A stretch of DNA of 43,543 nt from Deltaproteobacteria bacterium. GTDB lineage: Bacteria; Myxococcota; XYA12-FULL-58-9. Position 1 is the stretch's first letter. The number at the start of each line of letters is the position of its first letter. The notes beneath the pieces are model-generated. The model saw nothing but the letters and a program-made list of their open reading frames with translations. It was not told the origin of the DNA and made no database searches. Below, piece by piece: positions 1-8,109 of the stretch. The position numbers and the translations under genes were made by a program. The stretch spans positions 1 to 43,543 of the forward strand of contig JACRCV010000045.1 of the NCBI GenBank assembly GCA_016218825.1. The letters are read 5' to 3'.

Positions 1-286
1 GCACGAATACTCGAGTGATGACAACCTCCTCGAGGCGCCTGGCTGCGGCGACGGACTACCAAGACCCGGTAGCAGAGACTACCGGATGGATAGATCTACA
101 GTTGACAGGCCGGCCACCTCATACTCGGGTGGGGCGGGGGCAACGATCGTTACATCGCAAAGGCTGCGAGCCATCCGCCTCGACCGGCGCCCGACACGAC
201 ACGTCTGACCTTGTCGCCTTCAACGCGCCGCGTTATGGTCGCGACGACAGCCACGGGACCTTTGCGGGGGGACAGCGAGGTCAGCC
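1..286. other. Upstream region of the indolepyruvate oxidoreductase pair
   Basis: I see no convincing gene here. There is a perfect TTGACA hexamer at 102-107 but no acceptable -10 at 16-18 bp. A 7-bp stem (66-72 with 79-85, loop of six) lies upstream and has no T-tract. A reading frame starting near 15 and running past 287 is out of frame with the real gene and has no family resemblance. The region presumably carries the promoter of the downstream pair. Confidence 0.4.
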
Positions 287-1900
287 ATGGTCGCGACCAC
301 CGACGATCCGCAACCTGCCGAGCTGGTGCTCCTGGGCGACGAGGCGGTGGCGCTCGGCGCGGCGCACGGCGGCCTGTGCGCCGCGTACGCCTACCCGGGC
401 ACGCCGTCCACCGAGATCCTCGAGTACCTGATCGGCTACGCCAAGACCCACCCCGAGCTGCACGCCGGCTGGAGCATCAACGAGAAGGCGGCGTACGAGG
501 AGGCGCTCGGGGTGTCGATGGTGGGACGCCGAGCGCTGGTGGCGATGAAGCACGTCGGCCTCAACGTCGCCGCCGATCCCTTCATGAACTCGGCGGTGGT
601 GCCGGTCAACGGCGGGCTGGTGCTCGCGGTCGCCGACGACCCGGGCATGCACAGCTCGCAAAACGAGCAGGACTCGCGCTACTACGCCGACTTCGCCCGC
701 ATCCTGGCTTTCGAGCCCGCGAATCAGCAGGAAGCCTACGACATGACCCGGGAGGCGTTCGGGCTCTCGGAGCGTTTCCAGATCCCGGTGATGGTGCGCC
801 TCGTGACCCGCCTCGCCCATAGCCGCGCCGTCGTCCGCACCAGCCCGTGGGCGGCGACGAACACCCGGGGCAAGACCGACGATCCGCAGGGCTGGATCCT
901 GCTGCCCATGCACGCGCGCCGTCGCTGGCACCAACGCCTCGAAGGGCTGCAGGCGATCGAGGACTACACCGAGCGCTGTGCCCACAACAGCCTGTCCCTC
1001 TCCGATGACTGCGCCCTCGGCGTGATCACCACCGGCATCGCGAAGAACTACTACCTCGAGAACCTCCCCGACCTCGGGATGGCGCCGTCGCACCTCCACA
1101 TCGGCGCCTATCCGCTCCCGGTGGTGAAGATCCGGGCCCTCGCGGCCCAGGTCAAACGGCTGCTGGTGATCGAAGAAGGATACCCGTGCGTCGAGCGCCT
1201 CATCTCCGGCATCCTCGGCGCACCGCTCGCGGTGCACGGCAAGCGCACCGGCCATCTGCCCGCCGAAGGGGAGCTGACCCCCGACATCGTCCGCCGCGGC
1301 CTCGACCTCACGGTCCGCAAAGGCGCCACCGTCGTCGATCTGAAGCTCCCCGAGCGCCCGCCCCAGCTCTGCCCCGGCTGCCCGCACGCCGACACCTACA
1401 CCGCCCTGAACCGCGCCCTAGAAGGGCAGGACGCTCGCCTCGTGACCTCGGACATCGGCTGCTACACCCTCGGCGCCCTGCCGCCGCACGAGAGCATCGA
1501 GTCCTGCGTCTGCATGGGCGCGTCGGTCAGCATGGCCAAGGGCGCCGCCGACGCCGGCGTCCATCCGGTGGTCGCGGTGATCGGCGACAGCACCTTCCTG
1601 CACTCGGGCATCACGCCGCTCATCGACGCGGTCGCCGCCGACAGCGACATGACCCTGTTGATCCTCGACAACGGCACCGTGGCGATGACCGGCGCACAAG
1701 CCACCGTGCTGCCCTCGGGACGGCTCGAGCCGCTGCTGCTCGGCCTCGGGGTCGATCGGGCGCACCTGCGCTACGTCGACGCCCACCCCAAGAAGGTCGC
1801 GGCGATGGAGCAGATCATCCGCGAGGAGATCGCGCACCACGGCCTGTCGGTCGTCATTTGTTTTCGCGCGTGCCTCGAAACCGCCAAGCAGGCCGGCTGA
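287..1900 (+). CDS. iorA: Indolepyruvate ferredoxin oxidoreductase alpha subunit, lacking the C-terminal ferredoxin domain
   Basis: This is the thiamine-diphosphate-dependent 2-oxoacid oxidoreductase subunit that, with IorB, oxidatively decarboxylates aryl pyruvates to aryl-acetyl-CoA. The N-terminal pyrimidine-binding region begins with a typical segment including AYPGTPSTEI. The TPP/Fe-S-proximal motif LCPGCPHADTY lies near residue 361, and the pyrophosphate-binding part follows (SDIGCYTLGALPP, then GDSTFLHSG and NGTVAMTG). The protein is 537 residues, whereas the family usually runs to about 600 with two CxxCxxCxxxCP clusters at the C-terminus. Here it stops right after the last core strand (VVICFRAC), so the ferredoxin domain is absent. 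The start at 287 follows a purine-rich AGCGAGG stretch. The gene sits 15 bp upstream of iorB, so the two are one operon. Identity is strong; the acceptor and electron route are uncertain. Confidence 0.9.
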   Translation: MVATTDDPQPAELVLLGDEAVALGAAHGGLCAAYAYPGTPSTEILEYLIGYAKTHPELHAGWSINEKAAYEEALGVSMVGRRALVAMKHVGLNVAADPFMNSAVVPVNGGLVLAVADDPGMHSSQNEQDSRYYADFARILAFEPANQQEAYDMTREAFGLSERFQIPVMVRLVTRLAHSRAVVRTSPWAATNTRGKTDDPQGWILLPMHARRRWHQRLEGLQAIEDYTERCAHNSLSLSDDCALGVITTGIAKNYYLENLPDLGMAPSHLHIGAYPLPVVKIRALAAQVKRLLVIEEGYPCVERLISGILGAPLAVHGKRTGHLPAEGELTPDIVRRGLDLTVRKGATVVDLKLPERPPQLCPGCPHADTYTALNRALEGQDARLVTSDIGCYTLGALPPHESIESCVCMGASVSMAKGAADAGVHPVVAVIGDSTFLHSGITPLIDAVAADSDMTLLILDNGTVAMTGAQATVLPSGRLEPLLLGLGVDRAHLRYVDAHPKKVAAMEQIIREEIAHHGLSVVICFRACLETAKQAG

Positions 1901-1915
1901 CACCGGAGGCCACCC

Positions 1916-2509
1916 ATGAAATGCGACATCATCCTCGCGGGCGTCGGCGGCCAGGGCGTGCTGTCGATCTCGTCGCTCATCGCCACCGCGGCGCTGCAGC
2001 AGGGCCTGCACGTCAAGCAGTCCGAGGTGCACGGCATGGCGCAGCGGGGCGGCGCGGTGCAGGCGCATCTGCGCCTCGCGGATCACACCATCCACAGCGA
2101 CCTGATCCCGAAGGGCAGCGCCGACCTGATCCTGAGCATGGAGCCCATCGAGGGCCTGCGCTACCTCGACTACCTCTCGACGGCCGGCGCCCTGATCACC
2201 TCGAAGGCGGCGGTGGAGAACATCCCCGACTACCCGCCGCAAGACGAGGTGCTGCGCGCCATCGTCAAGCTGCCCAGAGCCCGGGTCATCGACGCCGCCG
2301 GGCTCGCCCGCAAAGCGGGCTCGGCGCGCGCCACCAATGTCGTGATGGTGGGTGCCGCCGCCGGGCTCTTGCCTGTCGGAGAGGAGCTCATCCGGCGCAC
2401 GATCCGCGCCGTGTTCGCCAGGAAGGGCGAGCGCACCGTGGAGACCAACCTCGCCGCCTTCAACGCCGGGCGTGAGGCCGCAGCGCCGGCTCGCCCAACA
2501 ACGGCATGA
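1916..2509 (+). CDS. iorB: Indolepyruvate oxidoreductase beta subunit
   Basis: This is the gamma-type 2-oxoacid oxidoreductase subunit that pairs with IorA in the cytoplasm. The N-terminus shows the family signature of a glycine-rich strand-loop (ILAGVGGQGVLS), followed by SEVHGMAQRGGAVQAHLRL. The length of 197 residues is normal for IorB. A GGAGG at 1905-1909 lies six bases before the ATG. The 3' end overlaps the convergent HAD gene by about 50 bp. The C-terminal 15 or so residues are Ala/Pro-rich and probably unstructured. Confidence 0.92.
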   Translation: MKCDIILAGVGGQGVLSISSLIATAALQQGLHVKQSEVHGMAQRGGAVQAHLRLADHTIHSDLIPKGSADLILSMEPIEGLRYLDYLSTAGALITSKAAVENIPDYPPQDEVLRAIVKLPRARVIDAAGLARKAGSARATNVVMVGAAAGLLPVGEELIRRTIRAVFARKGERTVETNLAAFNAGREAAAPARPTTA

Positions 2510-3098
2510 GCTCGCCGAGGCTCGCGATCCGCGCCTCGGCTTCGATCGTCCCCATGCCGACGAACGCCACCCCGGCCGCCGCCGCCGCCTCGCGGTCGAA
2601 GCGCGAGTCCCCCACCATCAACGCCGCCGCCGGCGGCACGCCGAAACGCTCGCACGCCCTTCGCAGCAGATCCGGCGCCGGTTTCGGCCGGCCGGCGTCC
2701 GCGCCGCCGAGCGCGAGATCGGCCTTCAGCTTCAAGGTCTGAACGATCTTCCGGGTCAGCGGCCCCGGGGTGTTGCTGAGCACCGCGGTCTTGATGCCCC
2801 GGGCGCGCAACACCTCGAAGATCTCGCGGGCCTGCGGACTGACGACGACCTGGTCCGCGACGTTCGCGAATGCATCCTCGTAGTAGCGCTCGACCTCGGC
2901 CACCGTGCGGCCCGGAAAGAAGGTCCGGACGTCCTCGTCGACCCCCTGGCCCCAACCGGCGGCAAACGCCTCACGCGTCACCGCGTTGCCCCCGAAGACC
3001 GCGGTGCCGCCCTTGACCAGCGCGAACCACGCCTCGTACGAGTCGATGAGCACGCCGTCCATGTCGAACAGGACCGCGCGGATGTCGGGCCGCAGCAT
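2460..3098 (-). CDS. HAD-superfamily hydrolase (phosphoglycolate phosphatase-like)
   Basis: A 212-residue soluble haloacid-dehalogenase-type phosphatase. Motif I is FDMDGVLIDS, with nucleophile and acid/base Asp near residues 11 and 13. Motif II is the VLSNTPG strand, motif III the Lys of GRPKPAPDLL, and motif IV MVGDSRFD with the Mg-binding Asp. A helical cap lies between motifs I and II, as in the PGP/beta-phosphoglucomutase subfamily. The frame stays open upstream, but the start at 3098 places motif I where the family has it. The gene is last in the minus-strand operon running from 13625, 23 bp after the barrel gene, and converges on iorB. The substrate cannot be told from sequence. Confidence 0.85.
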   Translation of the reverse strand: MLRPDIRAVLFDMDGVLIDSYEAWFALVKGGTAVFGGNAVTREAFAAGWGQGVDEDVRTFFPGRTVAEVERYYEDAFANVADQVVVSPQAREIFEVLRARGIKTAVLSNTPGPLTRKIVQTLKLKADLALGGADAGRPKPAPDLLRRACERFGVPPAAALMVGDSRFDREAAAAAGVAFVGMGTIEAEARIASLGELMPLLGEPALRPHARR

Positions 3099-3121
3099 GA
3101 CCCTCGCCTCGAGCTCTCGGC

Positions 3122-4939
3122 TCAGCCTTGCGGCGGCAGGAAACGTCCCTGGAGGCGGAAGAACACCGCGTTGACCGCCGGGTGCTCGTTGCCGCCGGCG
3201 TCGGTGAACGCCGGCCCGGGGAACAGGCGCCCGGCTTGCAGACCGGGGACCAGATCCATCCAGTCCTCGAAGCGGTAGCTGTAGTCGATGCCGACGTTGA
3301 CCTCGACGCCCATGTTGCCGGCGGTGGCGCTGCCCCCCAGGTAGTTGTAGCTCCGACTGGTGAGCTTCAGCAGGTACGGGTTGACGACGGCGGCGGCGTT
3401 GTGCGCCCACAGCACCGCCAACCGCGCCTTCAGATCGTGCCAGGCGTAACGGACGGTCGGCCGCACGTAGACGGCGTTGGTCACCGCGCCGTTCGTCGGC
3501 AGCAAGCGCACCGAGTTTGGCGGGTAGCCGGAGCGCGCCGGATCGCTGGCATCGGCGGCGAGCGCCGCGGTCTGGGCGGCCCGCGCCTCCTCGAACATGA
3601 TCAGCGACGGGTTGTAGTCCGGATCGAAGCTGAAGTTGCGCAGGTGGGTGTCGGCCGGGTTGGAGTCGCCGGAGGCGTAGCCGACCTCGACGTCGCCGCC
3701 CACCGCCAGGGGGAGATAGGTCGCGCCGCCCTTCACCGCGTAGCCCAGCTGCTTGACGTCGAGCTCCGGGATCCCGGCGTCGGCGCCCCAGGTGGTGTGC
3801 CCGGTCACGAACACGCCTTCGCCGCTGCCGCTCAGCTCGAGGTCGCCGATGCGCGTCCTGTAGCGGCCGAAGAGATCGATCGCCGACACTCGCAGCCAGT
3901 CGCTGTTGCGGTCGACCAGATCGCGGTAGGCGAAGTAGGCGCCGATCTCGTTGTCGCCGTCTTTGTAGCGCAGCGCCGCGATCCCCTCGCGCCCCAGATC
4001 CCCGTCGCTGCGGTTGACGCGATCGTCACGCACCACGACGTCGCCGCCGATCGCGAGGATCAGCCGCCGCGCCCAGTCGCTGTCTCTGAACAGCGCCACC
4101 GGCGCGGTCGCGAGCACCACCCGGTCGACCACGTCGCCGTAGTTCCGGTCGGCGCCGAAGTGGGTGCTGCCCCAGTCTTGGAGGTCGTCGTCGCCGCTGT
4201 TCGCGAGCAGCCCCATGCCCCACTGCGACGCCATCCGCCCGACCATGATCATCCCGACCGGCGTCCGCCACTCGAGCCCGAGCTTGCGCACCAGCAGCTG
4301 GTCGTCAAAGCTCTGACCGTTGCCGAAGCCGCCGCGGTCGCCACCGCGCGGCCGGCCCTGCTCGACGAAGCGCGTCGTCGGCCCGGCGGCGTCGAGGTTG
4401 CCGGTCATCAGCTGCACCTCGCTCACCAGGCGCACGCTCTTCTCGAGCTCGACCTCGGGCATGATGCGCAGCCGGTGGCTGACGAGGCGCGTCTGGCCGT
4501 AGGGCTCGGTCGTGGCGCTCAAGGTCCCGTCCGCCGCCGCCACCGCCGGGGCGTTGGACAACACCCGCAGCTCGCCCACCTGCAGCCCCGAGACGAAGTA
4601 GGTAGCGCGCAAGGTCGCCGGCAGCTTTGGCGCCGCCGCCGCCGGCGGCACCGTCGTCGTTACTTCAGCGGCCTTCACCGTCCCTGCGGTGGGGCTCGTC
4701 GTCGCCTCGGGAGTCACGGTCGCCTCGGGAGTCGCGGCCGCCTCGGGAGTCGCGGTCGCCTCGGGAGTCGCGGTCGCCTCGGGAGTCGCGGTCGCCTGGG
4801 CGGCGGTCGCGGTCCCTTCGCCGGCAGTTGCCGTCCCCTCGGCGGCGTTCGCCGAAATGCCCACCATCGACAACAGCCACAGCGCCGCGGCAGCCGCGGC
4901 GCGGGAATCAAAGCAAGTGCAGGGTGCCATAGCTCTCAT
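3122..4939 (-). CDS. Outer-membrane beta-barrel-type protein, TIGR04551-like (paralogue 1)
   Basis: A 605-residue exported protein. A signal peptide spans about residues 1-33, followed by an Ala/Thr/Pro/Glu linker built from an 18-bp tandem repeat (4701-4790). The remainder is rich in alternating aromatic/aliphatic strands ending near PPQG, typical of a large OM barrel. It shares the motif WGMGLLAN-(K/S)-GD and a following DRV(L/V)(F/L)AT stretch with the protein at 8110-9882, so the two are paralogues. I recall this pattern from the myxobacterial family TIGR04551, whose function is unknown. The chosen ATG has an AAAGAGAG element upstream; an in-frame ATG at 4969 is an alternative. The gene lies 44 bp downstream of the lipase-like lipoprotein gene in a single-direction operon. 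Confidence 0.75.
   Translation of the reverse strand: MRAMAPCTCFDSRAAAAAALWLLSMVGISANAAEGTATAGEGTATAAQATATPEATATPEATATPEAAATPEATVTPEATTSPTAGTVKAAEVTTTVPPAAAAPKLPATLRATYFVSGLQVGELRVLSNAPAVAAADGTLSATTEPYGQTRLVSHRLRIMPEVELEKSVRLVSEVQLMTGNLDAAGPTTRFVEQGRPRGGDRGGFGNGQSFDDQLLVRKLGLEWRTPVGMIMVGRMASQWGMGLLANSGDDDLQDWGSTHFGADRNYGDVVDRVVLATAPVALFRDSDWARRLILAIGGDVVVRDDRVNRSDGDLGREGIAALRYKDGDNEIGAYFAYRDLVDRNSDWLRVSAIDLFGRYRTRIGDLELSGSGEGVFVTGHTTWGADAGIPELDVKQLGYAVKGGATYLPLAVGGDVEVGYASGDSNPADTHLRNFSFDPDYNPSLIMFEEARAAQTAALAADASDPARSGYPPNSVRLLPTNGAVTNAVYVRPTVRYAWHDLKARLAVLWAHNAAAVVNPYLLKLTSRSYNYLGGSATAGNMGVEVNVGIDYSYRFEDWMDLVPGLQAGRLFPGPAFTDAGGNEHPAVNAVFFRLQGRFLPPQG
4701..4790. repeat. Five tandem copies of an 18-bp unit
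   Basis: Five head-to-tail 18-mers of consensus gtcgcctcgggagtcgcg lie at 4701, 4719, 4737, 4755 and 4773, with a partial sixth running to about 4800. Units differ by at most one base from the consensus. On the coding (minus) strand each unit encodes a six-residue Ala-Thr-Pro-Glu-Ala-Thr/Val type repeat in the linker just after the signal peptide of the barrel protein. The near-identity implies recent slippage and probable length variation between strains. Confidence 0.9.
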
Positions 4940-4983
4940 GGTCGCTCTCTTTGAAGATGAGTCTGACATCGCGCGGACAATCC

Positions 4984-7900
4984 CTAGTGAACCAGGAACG
5001 AGCAGCTCGTCGTCGCCAGGCAGACGTCGTCGACGATCTCGGCGCCGTTGGTCTTGAAGTACCAGCCGAGCTGATTGATCAGATAGGTGTTGCTGTCGAA
5101 GGCCAGCGTCGGATCCGGCATCTCGAAGCCGTGCTTGCCGGTGTTCTTGACGTACGGGATGCGCAACCCCGACTGCCCCCACGGGTAGGTCTTCGTCGGC
5201 CGCAGCGGCGGCGCCGCCACGCACGGCGCCCGGCACGACGCCGGCTCCGCGGCGCTGCCGTCGCAGAACGGCGCCCGGCTGATGAGGCTCAAGCGCGGCC
5301 CGGCCTCGGGATCCAGGCCTTGCGAGGTCTCGTCGATGTCGAACAGGATGCCGCGCGGATCGTAGTGGCAGGCGCTGGCGGCGAAGCGGTTCAGATCCTC
5401 GAGCCCCTCGATGACGTAGTTGTCGATCAGGACGTCGTCCTCGGTCTTGCCGTACACCGGGTGCTCCTGGTGGATGCCGAGGAGCCCGGCGGCCCGCGCC
5501 ATCGCGATGCCGGTGTTCACCGGCACGTTCATGTCGCCGACGGTGCTCAGGTTCAGCATCCCGGTCGGCACCCGCCCCTCGGGCGGCAGGTCGAGGGGCT
5601 CGGCGTACAGCCGGGCGTGGTTCACCGGATCCGCCGGATCCACCACCATCTGCGCCACCGAGAACAGGCGCCGGAACGCCGGGGTGTTGCGCCGCAGCCC
5701 GAAGCCTTCCTGCAGGGTCCGCAAGGTGTCGCCCTGGTTGTAGAGCTTGCCCTGGAACCCCACCTCGCTCAGATCCGCGGTCTCGAAGGTGTCGATCACC
5801 CGATAGGGCGTCTCGGCGCCGGCGCGGAAGAGCTCGATCTTCACCCGGTCGCCGTAGTCGGCGGCGATGTGCAGCTGGAACAGGCCCGGCGGCTTGCCGG
5901 CGGCCGGGGTGTGAATGGTCGCGGTGTCGATCTCGCCGTTGTCGAGGTTCGTGACCCGCACCCGATCGCCGACCGCGATCTCGTCGAGTTTCTGGGCGTT
6001 CAGGTCCGGCACCTGGGCGAAGCGCACCTCGCGCTCCTTGTTGACGTCGAGGACGTCGAACTTGATGTCGATCCGATTGGTGGTGCCCACCTGGGTGCCG
6101 GCGATGAGCGGCCCGAACAGCGGCAAGAACACCGCCTGCACCACACCGCCCTGGGTCGAGCGCAGGCCGAGATCCACCAGGCCGCCGCCCCCTGCGGTCG
6201 GCGCGGTCGCGGTCACCATCGGCTCGAGCGGCCCGATGACCGCCGACAGGATGCCGCCCAGAGACTGACCCCAGACGTAGTACGGCTGCTCGCCGCCGAT
6301 CTCCGGCACCCCGTCACCGTCGAAGTCGCCGGCGACGTCGTCCTGGCCGTCGCCGTTTTGATCCAGGGGCATCGTGGTCTTGCCGAAGTTGCGCAGCACC
6401 CGGATGGTCTGCAGGTAGTCGATGGTGCTCTGGCGCACGACGTCGCGGGTGTGGAAGGTGTTGGCGGTCCAGAAGTCGCCGCCCGAATCGGAGGCGCCGT
6501 CGCCGTTGAGGTCGCGGGCCCGGGAATTGGTGATCGCATCGGCGAGCAGCTCGAGCTTCTCGTCCTTCAACAACGCCTTCACCATCCCGATGATCAGGTC
6601 GGACGACGGCAGCCCGTGGCCGTAGGCGTCCAGGCAGCAGGTCGCGAGCCCCAGCCGCCCGAGGCTGCCGGCGAAACCCAAGAACTCGAAGCGCGACGAG
6701 GTGTAGCCGTGGGAGTAGAGCACCACCGGGAACGGCGCCTGCCGTCCGGGGAGCACCTTCGGGACCGAGCAGACCAGATAGACGGTGTCGCGCCCGTAGG
6801 AGGCGTTGCCGGTCGCCGGGTCCAACGCCAACGTGCCGTCGGCGTTGTCAATGAACGCCGGGCTCTCGAGCTCGGCGAACAACAGGCTGTCGACGTACTG
6901 CCGGTAGACGCTGAAGATGACGTCGGCCTTGGTCGGATCGAGGCTCACCGCCTGCAGGAACGCCGGCTTCGACAGCGCGTCGAAGAGCCTGTCGACCTTG
7001 AGCAGGTGGAGGCTGTCGGACTTCTCCGGCACGTCAATCGGCGGCACGCGGCTCAAGCGCGGCGGGAACTCGGCGGCGAGCCGCGCCATCGGTCCGATGC
7101 CGTAGAGGCCGGCGCGCACCGTCTCGATCGACTGGGTGATGCTCTCGGTGGTGAAGGTCCACGCGAACGCGATGTCGCCCAACCCGATGCCGAGGTTGTC
7201 GAGGATGCGGTCTTCGACGAGGGGCCGGAGCGCCGCGGTCTGCGACACGTGGTTGACGACCTCGAAAGGCGAGCGGATCGGCGACTGGCTGTCGTCGCCG
7301 ACGATCCGGCGGGTGAGAATGACCGCGTAGGTCGAGCGCTCTTCGCGCGGCAGCGCGGTGCGGACGATCAGGGTGTCGGTCTCGAGCTCGTAGAACGTCA
7401 CCAGATCCCGATATCGATCCATCCGGCTCGGGTCGCCGGTGATCGTGCCCCAGAGGTTCGGGCGGTCGAGGACGCCGTCGTCGTCGCTGTCCTCCTCAGG
7501 ATCCAGCACGCCGTTGCCGTTGGCGTCGGTCTCGGCCTCGGTCTCGAGCATCAGGTTGCTCGCCAGCGAGCGCGGGTCGTTCAGGAAGTAGTTGTCGGAG
7601 TCCTGCAGCGCCAGCGGGAACCGGCCGTGGCCGAAGTCCAACAGCATCGGCTGGCCGTAGCTCTTCGACTTGGGGTTGAGGTTGACGACGTAGACCGCGT
7701 CGTTGGTGAAGTCGAGATCCGCGTGGCGCAGGAAGAGATCGACCAGGTTGATGCGGGCGTCGAAGCGCACCCACAAGGGCGAGTAGGTGCCGAAACCGTC
7801 CAGACCGTCCAGCAGCCGCCGCAGCTTGCGCTCGTGCGCGGTGGCGGCGTTGCGGCTGACGTTGACCCGCAAGCCGGTGGGCGAGGTCGCGTCGGCGCGG

Positions 7901-8079
7901 GTGCCGATGTCGTTCGGGAACGGGACCTCAGGGAACGGCTCGGCGAACATGTCCCAGACCAGGCCCGGACCGGCGTCGTGCGGGTTCGCCGCCGCGAGCC
8001 CGGTCACCCTGTCGCCCCCCGACATACACGCGCCGAGGGTCGACGCCCAGAGCACCACCATCGAGGATCGGTTGCGCAT
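4984..8079 (-). CDS. Large secreted alpha/beta-hydrolase (lipase-like) lipoprotein
   Basis: A 1031-residue lipoprotein with signal peptide and lipobox LGAC (Cys18). The C-terminal half carries an alpha/beta-hydrolase fold: an oxyanion segment VVLYSHGYTSS, then CCLDAYGHG, and the nucleophile elbow WGQSLGG (Ser near residue 604). A late Asp lies in VGDMNVPVNTG and a possible His in SACHYDPRG. It also holds Asp/Asn-rich calcium-binding loops (DANGNGVLDPEEDSDDDG, DLNGDGASD, DQNGDGQDD). The architecture is reminiscent of bacterial surface lipases of the Pla-1/cef (VolA) type, but I cannot confirm that assignment. AGAGG precedes the start. It is third in the operon, between two paralogous barrel genes. 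It probably acts on lipids or esters outside the cell; substrate unknown. Confidence 0.8.
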   Translation of the reverse strand: MRNRSSMVVLWASTLGACMSGGDRVTGLAAANPHDAGPGLVWDMFAEPFPEVPFPNDIGTRADATSPTGLRVNVSRNAATAHERKLRRLLDGLDGFGTYSPLWVRFDARINLVDLFLRHADLDFTNDAVYVVNLNPKSKSYGQPMLLDFGHGRFPLALQDSDNYFLNDPRSLASNLMLETEAETDANGNGVLDPEEDSDDDGVLDRPNLWGTITGDPSRMDRYRDLVTFYELETDTLIVRTALPREERSTYAVILTRRIVGDDSQSPIRSPFEVVNHVSQTAALRPLVEDRILDNLGIGLGDIAFAWTFTTESITQSIETVRAGLYGIGPMARLAAEFPPRLSRVPPIDVPEKSDSLHLLKVDRLFDALSKPAFLQAVSLDPTKADVIFSVYRQYVDSLLFAELESPAFIDNADGTLALDPATGNASYGRDTVYLVCSVPKVLPGRQAPFPVVLYSHGYTSSRFEFLGFAGSLGRLGLATCCLDAYGHGLPSSDLIIGMVKALLKDEKLELLADAITNSRARDLNGDGASDSGGDFWTANTFHTRDVVRQSTIDYLQTIRVLRNFGKTTMPLDQNGDGQDDVAGDFDGDGVPEIGGEQPYYVWGQSLGGILSAVIGPLEPMVTATAPTAGGGGLVDLGLRSTQGGVVQAVFLPLFGPLIAGTQVGTTNRIDIKFDVLDVNKEREVRFAQVPDLNAQKLDEIAVGDRVRVTNLDNGEIDTATIHTPAAGKPPGLFQLHIAADYGDRVKIELFRAGAETPYRVIDTFETADLSEVGFQGKLYNQGDTLRTLQEGFGLRRNTPAFRRLFSVAQMVVDPADPVNHARLYAEPLDLPPEGRVPTGMLNLSTVGDMNVPVNTGIAMARAAGLLGIHQEHPVYGKTEDDVLIDNYVIEGLEDLNRFAASACHYDPRGILFDIDETSQGLDPEAGPRLSLISRAPFCDGSAAEPASCRAPCVAAPPLRPTKTYPWGQSGLRIPYVKNTGKHGFEMPDPTLAFDSNTYLINQLGWYFKTNGAEIVDDVCLATTSCSFLVH

Positions 8080-8109
8080 CGCTAGCCTCTCAATGCTTTC
8101 GCGCCGGAA

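Noticed and set aside
66-85. Hairpin near the left edge as a terminator
   Set aside because: A 7-bp stem without a following T-run and with no upstream gene in view cannot be supported.
4951-8085. Very long open frame on the plus strand opposite the lipase-like gene
   Set aside because: It mirrors the codon pattern of the minus-strand gene (high-GC antisense frame). The product is low-complexity Arg/Val/Gly/Ala/Glu with no recognisable motif, while the minus strand has a lipobox and hydrolase motifs.
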